Shown here in pieces: positions 15,493 through 22,312 of a DNA stretch of 23,155 bases. The notes under the pieces were generated by a model. It was not told where the DNA came from. It saw only the letters and a list, made by a program, of their open reading frames with translations, and did no database searches. Within the stretch, counting starts at the first letter, position 1; each line of letters begins with the position of its first letter. Source of the stretch: Gammaproteobacteria bacterium UBA7310 (GTDB lineage Bacteria; Pseudomonadota; Gammaproteobacteria; Pseudomonadales; Ketobacteraceae). Where the stretch lies: positions 1-23,155 of the forward strand of contig DKQK01000062.1 in the NCBI GenBank assembly GCA_002471665.1, in the 5' to 3' direction. The position numbers and the translations under genes are program-made.

Positions 15493-16935
15493 ATGCCACT
15501 GCGCAACGCTGTCCAACTGATTTGCTATCCGGATCGCTTGGGAAATAATCTTCGTGACCTGAATACGGTGATTGAAAAACACCTGCACGATGCCATTGGT
15601 GGTGTGCACATTCTTCCTTTCTATCCGTCCAACGCCGATGGCGGGTTTTCGCCGCTGACCCACGAAGAGGTGGACCCTGCCTTCGGTACCTGGGAAGACA
15701 TCGAACGCATTTCCAGTCGTTACGATCTGTGCGCGGATCTCACCGTCAATCACATTTCCGATGAGTCAGTGGAGTTCAGGGACTTCGTTGCCAAGGGCTT
15801 CGATTCTGAATACGCGGATCTGTTTGTGGATGTGGAAAAGTTCGGTGAGATCACACCGGATGACATGGCCAAGATTCACATCCGCAAGGAAAAGGAGCCG
15901 TTTCGGGAAGTGGAGTTTGCCAACGGTGGCAGGGCATCTGTGTGGTGTACTTTCACCGAGCATCAGATTGATCTGAATTATGAATCCGAAAAAACCTATC
16001 AGTTGATGGAGCGCTATATTCGTTTTCTGACGGAGAAGGGCGTTACTCTGTTTCGTCTGGATGCCTTCGGTTACACCACTAAAAAAATCGGCACCAGCTG
16101 CTTTCTGGTGGAGCCGAATGTGTATCGCATACTGGAATGGGTGAACGAAGTGGCGCAGCGCCACGGCGCCGAGTGTTTGCCGGAGGTGCACGACCATACC
16201 AGTTACCAATACGCGATCTCCCGCCGCAATATGCATCCTTATGGGTTTGCGTTACCGCCCCTGTTGCTCTATTCCCTGCTGGATGCCAACAGTGTGTATC
16301 TGAAAAACTGGCTGAGAATGTGTCCGCGCAATATGATAACCGTACTGGATACCCATGATGGAATCTGTATTCCCGATGTGGAAGGCGTGTTGCCGGATGA
16401 CAAGATCAAGGATCTGATTGATAACATCGATGCCCGCTCGGCTGATCCCATACTGCGGCGCTCGGCGGCCAATATTCACAGCGTGGGTGCCATCTATCAG
16501 CTTACCTGCACCTTCTATGATGCCATGATGCAGAACGATGATGCCTACATTGCAGCCCGGGCCATTCAGTTTTTTGCGCCGGGCATACCGCAGGTGTATT
16601 ACGTAGGCCTGCTGGCCGGAGTGAACGATCGGGATTTGATGGAGCGCACCGGTGAGTTACGGGACATCAATCGCAAGTACTATACGCTGGAGGAAGTGGA
16701 CGAGGCCGTGGAGCAACCGGTGGTGCAACGTTTGCTGCGTCTGATGCGTTTCCGCTCAAATTACCCGGCTTTTCAGGGGCGCTTTGAACTGAATTATTCC
16801 AATGATTCCAGCGTGGCCATGGCTTGGCGTCATGGTGAACATTACTGCCATCTGTTTGTTGACTTGAATTTTAATACGTCCACCATAACCTATATAGACG
16901 AGCAGGATGGCTCGGAACAGACTTTCCACGGCTAA
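15493..16935 (+). CDS. GH13_18 glycoside phosphorylase, likely glucosylglycerol phosphorylase
   Basis: From ATG 15493 (GGAG six bases upstream; TTG 15481 less likely) the product has 480 residues and the sucrose-phosphorylase fold. GH13 residues are visible: ADLTVNHIS, LFRLDAFGY (Asp190 nucleophile), CLPEVHDHTS (Glu231 acid/base) and VLDTHDGI (Asp289 stabiliser). The positions almost match those of bifidobacterial sucrose phosphorylase. The acceptor-site loop reads LLAGVNDRDLMERTGELRDINR. Members of this subfamily phosphorolyse sucrose, sucrose-6-phosphate, glucosylglycerate or glucosylglycerol. Because the next gene encodes the GG synthase/phosphatase, 2-O-alpha-glucosylglycerol + Pi -> glucose-1-phosphate + glycerol is the best assignment; this enzyme is known from Marinobacter. 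It would recycle GG when salinity falls. Sucrose phosphorylase is the main alternative. Confidence 0.75.
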   Translation: MPLRNAVQLICYPDRLGNNLRDLNTVIEKHLHDAIGGVHILPFYPSNADGGFSPLTHEEVDPAFGTWEDIERISSRYDLCADLTVNHISDESVEFRDFVAKGFDSEYADLFVDVEKFGEITPDDMAKIHIRKEKEPFREVEFANGGRASVWCTFTEHQIDLNYESEKTYQLMERYIRFLTEKGVTLFRLDAFGYTTKKIGTSCFLVEPNVYRILEWVNEVAQRHGAECLPEVHDHTSYQYAISRRNMHPYGFALPPLLLYSLLDANSVYLKNWLRMCPRNMITVLDTHDGICIPDVEGVLPDDKIKDLIDNIDARSADPILRRSAANIHSVGAIYQLTCTFYDAMMQNDDAYIAARAIQFFAPGIPQVYYVGLLAGVNDRDLMERTGELRDINRKYYTLEEVDEAVEQPVVQRLLRLMRFRSNYPAFQGRFELNYSNDSSVAMAWRHGEHYCHLFVDLNFNTSTITYIDEQDGSEQTFHG

Positions 16936-17282
16936 TATTTACGCAGTGCACCCAAGCGTTGCATAACTGACCATGCCGTTGGCCCGGGGCCCGGAACGCA
17001 TCGTTGCGCTCCAGCCCCCGCCCGGCGTGCTCTGCAGAAGAATCGCCCTAGCCGTGAACTGTTTTGGTGCATTTCTTGCTTATTTAACCGTGATCAGTGT
17101 CTGGAGTTCGATTCTAGGGGTTGAAAGTATCCAACGCTTGTTCCTGAACCTAATCGCCGCGTTTTTCTGCAGCACTATGCGCGTGGTTTTCTGATCTCCT
17201 GACACTTTAAGTGCTGAACGGCGCGGATTTCGCGGGCACACCTGCCGCGATTTTTATCGAGCGCCCCAATCAGGAGGAAACA
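16936..17282. other. Intergenic region/leader before the GG synthase gene
   Basis: No gene is supported. A 73-codon frame (16973-17194) has hydrophobic stretches but no ribosome site. Near the left end GGCCC-G-GGGCC (16981-16991) is a GC palindrome. No good -35/-10 pair was found, which would fit an alternative sigma factor or activator for a salt-induced gene. The right end carries a hairpin followed by a T-run (17231-17255) and AGGAGGA (17272-17278), the ribosome site. Confidence 0.5.
17231..17255 (+). terminator. Terminator-like hairpin in the leader of the GG synthase gene
   Basis: CGCGG (17231-17235) with CA pairs with TG and CCGCG (17243-17249) across one bulged G and a CACC loop, directly followed by ATTTTT. 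It ends 27 bases before the start codon, so it could act as an attenuator for the downstream gene or end read-through from the GH13 gene. An outer pair GGCGC (17220-17224) / GCGCC (17261-17265) encloses it. Confidence 0.4.
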
Positions 17283-19568
17283 ATGCTTTTAGCGACCGAT
17301 CTCGATGGTACCTTTCTAGCCGGTGACCCAGACAGTCGATTAAAACTCTATCAACTGGTGGTTTCCCACCCCGAAATTCAATTGGTGTTTGTCACCGGGC
17401 GCGGACTGGAATCCGTATTGCCGTTGTTATCCGACCCTACCCTGCCGCAACCGGATTACATTATTTGTGATGTGGGGGGGACCGTGGTGGACGGCCGCAC
17501 CCAGCAACCGGTGCAGGCCATCCAGGGCGAGATTGATAATCTCTGGCCCGGTGAGCGTTTGATTGAGGAATCCGTTGCGCACATTGAAGGGCTGCAACGA
17601 CAGGAAGTGCCGCAGGAACGCCGCTGTTCCTATTTTTGCAGCGTCGATGCCGTGACCGATGAACTGAAGGGCATTGTGGAAGATCTGGGATGTGATCTGT
17701 TGTATTCCTCGAACAAGTTCCTGGATGTTTTACCCCGGGGTGTGAACAAGGGCAAAACCCTGCGTAACCTGGTTGAACATCTGCAAATTGAACAAAGCCA
17801 TGTGCTGGTGGCAGGGGATACCCTGAACGATCTTTCCCTGTTTGAGCAAGGCTATAACGGCGTGTGTGTCGGCGCCTCCGAAAAAGGGCTGCTCACCGCC
17901 ACGGAAAATTCCACCCGGGTTCTGCATGCGCAGGCGCCTGGGTGCGGTGGTATTCTGGAAGCCATCGAACACTTTGGATTTCTCGGTACCAAGGGAATTG
18001 CCGCGGAAACCCAGGATGTACTGGAGCCGGGGCAATCGGATCTGGTGATTGTGTATCACCGCCTTCCTTACGAGGAAGTTGAGGAAAATGGGAAAATGAT
18101 ACGGCGCAGGCCCAAATCCCCCAACGGGATCATTCCCACTTTGCTGAGCTTCTTTTCCGATGACAAGCCCGGTTCCTGGGTCGCCTGGTCAGTGCATGAA
18201 GGTAAAGCATCGAGTTTTGAAACCCACACCGAGGTAGATGCGCAGAAATATCCCCATTTGGTGGCGGCAAGGGTGCCGCTCACCAAAAAAGAAGTGGACA
18301 TATTCTACAAGCGCTTTTCCAAGGAAGCATTCTGGCCCACATTGCATACCTTTTGGGAGCGCGCCAATTTCCGTGAGGATCATTGGCAGGTGTTCCTGAA
18401 AGTGAACAAGGCCTTTGCCGAGCGCACGGCGGCGGAAGCCGCAGAGGGGGCAACCGTCTGGATTCACGATTACAACCTGTGGATGGTGCCGGCGTTTCTG
18501 CGGGAATTGCGGCCGGATGTGATCATTGCCTTTTTTCATCATACCTATTTTCCCTCGGCGGATGTGTTCAATGTGCTGCCCTGGCGGAAACAGATTGTCG
18601 GCAGCCTGATGCAGTGCGACGTCATTGGTTTTCATATTCCGCGGCAGGCCGAAAATTTTGTGGATGTGGCGCGCGGCGTGATGCCGGTGGAGGTCAAGGC
18701 CAAGGCCAATTGCGCACCGCGTTTCCTCACCTATGGTTGCGCCGTGGGGCTGGATGAAATGACCACGGAAATACAGGTCTATGATCGCCGCATCCGGCTG
18801 GTGGCACATCCGGTGGGGCTGGATTTAAAACGGGTTTCCTCCGCGTTGGACGATTCCGGTATTCAGGCCAAGATGGCGCAACTGCGGTATGAGTTCAGTC
18901 GCACCAAACTGATTCTGTCGGTGGAGCGCCTGGATTACACCAAGGGTATCCTGGAGAAGCTGGAAGCCTATGAGCGACTGTTGGCAGAGCATGATGAACT
19001 GCAGGGCAAAGTGTCGCTGTTTATGGTGTGTGTGCCTGCAGCCCAGGAGATGACCATCTACCGCAAATTGCAAAACCAGATCGAGCAGGCGGTGGGGCGC
19101 ATCAATGGCCGCTTTGCCAAGGTTGGTTGGACTCCGGTGCAGTTTTTCTTCAGAGCGTTCCCCTTCGAAGAACTGGTGGCCTATTACACCATTGCCGATG
19201 TGATGTGGATTACACCGTTGCGGGATGGCCTGAATCTGGTGGCCAAGGAATACATTGCGGCCCAGGGCATGGCGGAAGGGAACGGGGTTCTGGTGTTGTC
19301 GGAGTTTGCCGGAGCCGCTGCCGAATTGCGTGGTGCGGTGCTGGCCAACCCCTATGATCCGCAGGAAATGGTCAATGCCTGTTATCTGGGGCTAACCATG
19401 AATAAGGATGAAGCACGCAGCCGCATTCGCGAGGCTTTTGATATTGTCGCCCATCATGATATCCAGCAATGGGGTGAGGATTTCTTTGATGCCGTGCGGG
19501 ATTGCAAATCCAAGTTGCTGGATTTTGATGCCGAAAAAGAGCAGAAGCATGAAACCCAGGTGGCCTGA
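17283..19568 (+). CDS. ggpS: Bifunctional glucosylglycerol-phosphate phosphatase/synthase (HAD-GT20 fusion)
   Basis: From ATG 17283 (AGGAGGA five bases upstream) the product has 761 residues in two parts. Residues 1-235 are an HAD phosphatase: LLATDLDGTF (Asp6, Asp8), FVTGR (motif II), a conserved Lys near 156-158 and VAGDTLNDLSLF (178-186). Residues about 250-740 are a GT20 glycosyltransferase: HDYNLWMVP, FFHHTYFPSADVF, VERLDYTKGI (Lys554) and PLRDGLNLVAKEY (Asp648-Glu656). GT20 includes trehalose-phosphate synthase and GgpS. Fused GgpP-GgpS proteins with the phosphatase first are known from Azotobacter and Pseudomonas; they make glucosylglycerol from ADP-glucose and glycerol-3-phosphate. 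The adjacent phosphorylase supports GG over trehalose, whose OtsB domain is normally separate or C-terminal. It gives osmoprotection in the cytoplasm. A strong terminator follows. Confidence 0.85.
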   Translation: MLLATDLDGTFLAGDPDSRLKLYQLVVSHPEIQLVFVTGRGLESVLPLLSDPTLPQPDYIICDVGGTVVDGRTQQPVQAIQGEIDNLWPGERLIEESVAHIEGLQRQEVPQERRCSYFCSVDAVTDELKGIVEDLGCDLLYSSNKFLDVLPRGVNKGKTLRNLVEHLQIEQSHVLVAGDTLNDLSLFEQGYNGVCVGASEKGLLTATENSTRVLHAQAPGCGGILEAIEHFGFLGTKGIAAETQDVLEPGQSDLVIVYHRLPYEEVEENGKMIRRRPKSPNGIIPTLLSFFSDDKPGSWVAWSVHEGKASSFETHTEVDAQKYPHLVAARVPLTKKEVDIFYKRFSKEAFWPTLHTFWERANFREDHWQVFLKVNKAFAERTAAEAAEGATVWIHDYNLWMVPAFLRELRPDVIIAFFHHTYFPSADVFNVLPWRKQIVGSLMQCDVIGFHIPRQAENFVDVARGVMPVEVKAKANCAPRFLTYGCAVGLDEMTTEIQVYDRRIRLVAHPVGLDLKRVSSALDDSGIQAKMAQLRYEFSRTKLILSVERLDYTKGILEKLEAYERLLAEHDELQGKVSLFMVCVPAAQEMTIYRKLQNQIEQAVGRINGRFAKVGWTPVQFFFRAFPFEELVAYYTIADVMWITPLRDGLNLVAKEYIAAQGMAEGNGVLVLSEFAGAAAELRGAVLANPYDPQEMVNACYLGLTMNKDEARSRIREAFDIVAHHDIQQWGEDFFDAVRDCKSKLLDFDAEKEQKHETQVA

Positions 19569-19653
19569 ACCGGTGCATCACGGCACTGCAACTGCCTGGC
19601 AATAACTTAGGCAACGTAAACAATAACAATGCCGGGAAATTCCCGGGTATCGC

Positions 19654-19684
19654 AAGAAGGGCGCCGTTTGGTGCCCTTCTTTTG
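19654..19684 (+). terminator. Rho-independent terminator after the GG synthase gene
   Basis: AAGAAGGGC-G-CC (19654-19665) pairs with GG-T-GCCCTTCTT (19670-19681) around a GTTT loop, a 12-bp stem with one G-U, followed by a T-run. A smaller palindrome CCGGGAA-A-TTCCCGG (19632-19646) lies just before it. On the minus strand the stem lacks a T-tract, so it mainly ends plus-strand transcription. Confidence 0.85.
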
Positions 19685-19687
19685 TAT

Positions 19688-20824
19688 TCAGATCAAAGCC
19701 TGCGGGTTACTTTGGATCAGGTGGCCCAGTTGCGCGGCATGCTGATCGGCGCCACCCAGGTAGGCTTCGTTTTTCTTGGCCCAGCTGAAGAAACGATGCA
19801 CTGGATAATCCAGATCCTGACCAATACCGCCGTGAACGTGCAGGATGATGTGCGCCGCGATATGGCCGGATTCGCAGATCCAGAATTTGACGCTGTGAGC
19901 GGCAAGATTGGTTTCCAGCTCGTCGGCACCATTATCCAGAATGTCCAGCAAACGCCAGTACACGCCGCGCAGCGCTTCAATGGCCATATAGGCGTCGGCT
20001 GCCTGCTGGGAAACCGCCTGGAAGGCGGCCAGGGGGCGCCCGAACTGAGTGCGCTCGGTGGTGTATTGCGCCGCCCGCTGCAGGCCTTCCTGTAAAACCC
20101 CCAGCTGCAGCGCCGCCATGGCGGCAAAGGTGTGCTGACGTTGCCACTGCAACAGGGTTTCGGCCTCGCTGTGGGTGGCGATCAGGTTGCCGGGCGTCAC
20201 GCTAACCCCATCGAAATACAGGTGGCCGCAGGCTTCGCCGTTGGTAGCCCGTTGCGCCGTGATGCTCAAGCCCGCGCTGTCGGCCGCCACAAAGCCCACC
20301 CAATGGCCACCGTCATCCAGTTGCGCGCTCACCACAAAGCCCTGGGCCAGGCTCGCGTAACCCGCCAGGTTGCTGTGGCCGCTCAGTTCCCAGCCGTCTC
20401 CACAGGCACGGGCGCTGAGCGGAGCCCGATTCTGCAAACCCTGGTAGGGGTGGGCCGTTGACAGGATTGTGTCGCCACTGATTACTCCCGGCAGCCAGCG
20501 CTGTTTCAAATCGTCGTTGGCAAAGCGGGCAATGGGCATGGCCGCCGCCACCACCGATTCCAGAATGGGGATGGGGGCAACGTTCCTGCCCTGCTGCTCC
20601 AGTATCAGGCACAGTTCAGTCATCCCCATGGCTGAGCCGCCGTATTCCAGCGGCAGGGTCGTGCCCAGCAAGCCGCTTTGCGCGACCTGTTGCCAGAGTT
20701 CCTGGTGCATGGGTTGAGGTGATTTATAAAGGTTCCGTATGGTTTCGTCAGCACACCAGTCGCGGAACATCCTTACTGCCACATCCTGGATGGATTGCTG
20801 ATCTTCACTGTACTCAAAATTCAT
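19688..20824 (-). CDS. Acyl-CoA dehydrogenase, short partner subunit
   Basis: From ATG 20824 (GGGAG seven bases upstream; a TTG at 20851 would overlap the upstream gene) the product has 378 residues. It has the acyl-CoA dehydrogenase layout: N-terminal helical domain with LPLEYGGSAMGMTELCLILEQQGRNVAPIP, a middle beta domain, and C-terminal helices with TERTQFGRPLAAFQAVSQQAAD and LHVHGGIGQDLDYPVHRFF. The middle domain lacks a clear TEPxxGSD FAD motif. The upstream gene encodes a second, different dehydrogenase that has this motif, so the two may form an alpha2beta2 enzyme like those known from steroid side-chain degradation. It would introduce a 2,3-double bond into an acyl-CoA, with electrons going to ETF. 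Confidence 0.82.
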   Translation of the reverse strand: MNFEYSEDQQSIQDVAVRMFRDWCADETIRNLYKSPQPMHQELWQQVAQSGLLGTTLPLEYGGSAMGMTELCLILEQQGRNVAPIPILESVVAAAMPIARFANDDLKQRWLPGVISGDTILSTAHPYQGLQNRAPLSARACGDGWELSGHSNLAGYASLAQGFVVSAQLDDGGHWVGFVAADSAGLSITAQRATNGEACGHLYFDGVSVTPGNLIATHSEAETLLQWQRQHTFAAMAALQLGVLQEGLQRAAQYTTERTQFGRPLAAFQAVSQQAADAYMAIEALRGVYWRLLDILDNGADELETNLAAHSVKFWICESGHIAAHIILHVHGGIGQDLDYPVHRFFSWAKKNEAYLGGADQHAAQLGHLIQSNPQALI

Positions 20825-20843
20825 GATCGACTCCCGGCGCTGG

Positions 20844-22019
20844 TCAGACAATGGTATTGGGCATGCGTAAGGCGAAGGAGGCCGTCATGGAACGCATCAC
20901 TTCCATTACGCCACCGCCCACCGTCATGATCTGGGCCGCACGGTAATCGTACTCCAGATGGCCATTAAACAACGCATCCGGGCTTTGATACTGCACGGCA
21001 ATGTCTTCACCGGCCAGCTCCTGCAATTCCCGTAGAATGCGGATCTGTTCCAGGGTATTGAAGACCTTGCCACCGGAGGCCAGCCCCACATCGATTTTGT
21101 GTTCGTCCACCATGTTGGCATTGCGCAGGTTCAATACCTCCATGGCGTGCAGGCGGGCGTAGAGCGCCCCTATTTTGCTGGCCACCAGCGGGTCATCCAG
21201 GCGCCGTTTGCCGTCGGCATCCGTCTGCGACAGCGCCTGCAGCACATAACCGTATTGTTTGCGGGAAATGACAGACATGGCGGCCAGTACAATACGCTCG
21301 TGATTCAACTGCGAGGTGATGACCTTCCAACCCCCATTGACTTCCCCCACCACCCGGTTGGCGGGCACCTTAACGTTTTCGTAATAGGTCATATTGGTAT
21401 CCACGCCGGCCAGGGTATGGATAGGCGCATGGCTGTAACCGGGATCATTGGCATCGACGATAAACAGGGTGATGCCATCGGACGGGCGTTTGCCTTCGTT
21501 GCTGGTGCGGGCCGCCAGCCAGATGTATTCGCAATCATGGCCGGCACTGGTCCAGACCTTGGTGCCGTTGATGATCCAGTGTTCACCATCAAATTCAGCC
21601 TTGGTTTTCAGTGAGGCCAGGTCGGTGCCCGAACCGGGCTCGGTGTAGCCGATGGCAAAGATGCATTTACCGGCGGAAATCTGCGGCAGAAAGGTCTGCT
21701 TTTGCTCTTCGGTACCAAAGGCCATCAGCGAGGGGGCCACCGAGTTCAGGGTAATCAGCGGAAAAGGCGCGTGGGTTTTCCAGGCCTCTTCAAACAGAAT
21801 CAACTGCTCAATGGCCGTGAAGTTTTTACCCCCGTACTGCTCGGGCCAGCCCAGTGTCAGCATGCCGTCGGCGCCCAGTTGCTCCACCAGGCCGCGGAAT
21901 ACCGGCCCCCCTTCTTTGCCCATACAGGCTGCTACCTTGTCCGGGCTCATCAGATTGGTGAAGTATTCACGCAGCTCCTGGCGCAGGGTCTGTTGATCTT
22001 GACTGAATCGGGTATCCAT
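20844..22019 (-). CDS. Acyl-CoA dehydrogenase, FAD-motif-bearing partner subunit
   Basis: The 391-residue product has the full acyl-CoA dehydrogenase fold: LGWPEQYGGKNFTAIEQLILFEEAW, then the FAD-contact motif IGYTEPGSGTDLASLKTKA, the beta-domain blocks WIINGTKVWTSAGHDCEYIWLAART and VKVPANRVVGEVNGGWKVITSQLNHER, and the C-terminal helical domain. The C-terminus MEVMRSMTASFALRMPNTIV lacks the usual YEGTxxIQ segment that carries the catalytic Glu in medium-chain enzymes, which fits a heteromeric or FadE26-type enzyme. Its stop is 19 bases upstream of the partner's ATG, so the two form one operon. A promoter with TTGCAA and TACTAT lies about 45-73 bases upstream. The substrate is probably a branched, aromatic or polycyclic acyl-CoA rather than a plain fatty acid, but this is inference. 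Confidence 0.88.
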   Translation of the reverse strand: MDTRFSQDQQTLRQELREYFTNLMSPDKVAACMGKEGGPVFRGLVEQLGADGMLTLGWPEQYGGKNFTAIEQLILFEEAWKTHAPFPLITLNSVAPSLMAFGTEEQKQTFLPQISAGKCIFAIGYTEPGSGTDLASLKTKAEFDGEHWIINGTKVWTSAGHDCEYIWLAARTSNEGKRPSDGITLFIVDANDPGYSHAPIHTLAGVDTNMTYYENVKVPANRVVGEVNGGWKVITSQLNHERIVLAAMSVISRKQYGYVLQALSQTDADGKRRLDDPLVASKIGALYARLHAMEVLNLRNANMVDEHKIDVGLASGGKVFNTLEQIRILRELQELAGEDIAVQYQSPDALFNGHLEYDYRAAQIMTVGGGVMEVMRSMTASFALRMPNTIV

Positions 22020-22063
22020 AATGCGTCATTCTTTTAAGTGAATTTGGATGTTGATTGAATAGG

Positions 22064-22092
22064 ATAGTACTTATTATGCAACTATATTGCAA
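22064..22092 (-). promoter_or_regulatory. Promoter of the acyl-CoA dehydrogenase pair
   Basis: On the minus strand TTGCAA (22087-22092; four of six) and TACTAT (22064-22069; four of six) are exactly 17 bases apart. Transcription would start near 22057, giving a leader of about 38 bases. The -35 box overlaps the inverted repeat at 22090-22108. Confidence 0.45.
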
Positions 22093-22108
22093 ATATAATG
22101 CATATTTG
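22090..22108. promoter_or_regulatory. Inverted repeat at the divergent promoters, likely operator
   Basis: CAAATAT (22090-22096) and ATATTTG (22102-22108) are exact inverted copies with a 5-base centre. The repeat covers the plus-strand TATAAT and touches the minus-strand -35 box, so one bound dimer could control both directions. The regulator is unknown. Confidence 0.4.
22094..22099 (+). promoter_or_regulatory. Consensus -10 box for the C58 protease gene
   Basis: TATAAT is perfect, but the -35 region 17 bases upstream (TTATTA) matches only three of six bases, so activation may be required. Transcription would start near 22106, giving a leader of about 207 bases that begins with the large foldable repeat at 22114. 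Confidence 0.4.
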
Positions 22109-22113
22109 TCTGG

Positions 22114-22251
22114 AAACGGTGCGCCAGGGTGATATACCGGCTGTGACATGTGCCTGCGGCGGAAGTGACACGTCAGCCGCGTCGGCGGGTAATGTGCCCC
22201 CCGGCAAACCCGCCATATGTCACAGTTTTGGCCGGGGAACCTGGCACCTTT
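22114..22251 (+). ncRNA. Candidate structured leader RNA / nested inverted repeat
   Basis: Left arm 22114-22151 and right arm 22215-22251 pair almost throughout: AAA/TTT, GGTG/CACC (22118-22121 with 22245-22248), CCAGG/CCTGG (22124-22128 with 22240-22244), CCGG/CCGG (22137-22140 with 22232-22235) and an 11-bp stem CTGTGACATGT/ATATGTCACAG (22141-22151 with 22215-22225, one G-U). The enclosed 63 bases hold two more hairpins: GCGGC/GCCGC (22156-22160 with 22176-22180) and GGCGGGT/ACCCGCC (22184-22190 with 22208-22214), the latter extended by TGCC-CCCC-GGCA. This gives a three-way junction. It lies between a TATAAT and the C58 gene. It matches no riboswitch or attC consensus that I recognise. Whether it works as RNA or DNA is open. 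Confidence 0.5.
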
Positions 22252-22252
22252 G

Positions 22253-22300
22253 TTGAAACTATCCGGTTGAGCAGCAGTAAAACACAAAACCGGATTTCAA
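22253..22300 (+). promoter_or_regulatory. Stem-loop just before the ribosome site of the C58 gene
   Basis: TTGAA-ACT-ATCCGGTT (22253-22268) pairs with AACCGGAT-TTCAA (22288-22300), 8 + 5 bp with a three-base bulge and a 19-base loop. The ribosome site TGAGGAA begins immediately after the stem, 12 bases before the ATG, so folding could limit ribosome access. Confidence 0.45.
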
Positions 22301-22312
22301 TGAGGAAACACA

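Noticed and set aside
15493..16935. Sucrose phosphorylase
   Set aside because: Same subfamily and catalytic residues, but no sucrose gene is nearby while the GG synthase is adjacent. Kept as the main alternative.
16973..17194. 73-codon frame before the GG synthase gene, partly hydrophobic
   Set aside because: No ribosome site and no family match; the region reads better as a regulatory leader.
17283..19568. Trehalose-phosphate synthase/phosphatase (OtsA-OtsB)
   Set aside because: The HAD domain is N-terminal and the adjacent gene is a GH13_18 phosphorylase; both fit the fused glucosylglycerol enzyme better. Not fully excluded without alignment.
19654..19684. Bidirectional terminator also serving the acyl-CoA dehydrogenase operon
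   Set aside because: On the minus strand the stem is followed by a mixed sequence without a T-tract.
22114..22251. Integron attC site
   Set aside because: Size and imperfect arms fit, but the ends lack the RYYYAAC and GTTRRRY boxes, and no integrase or cassette array is visible.
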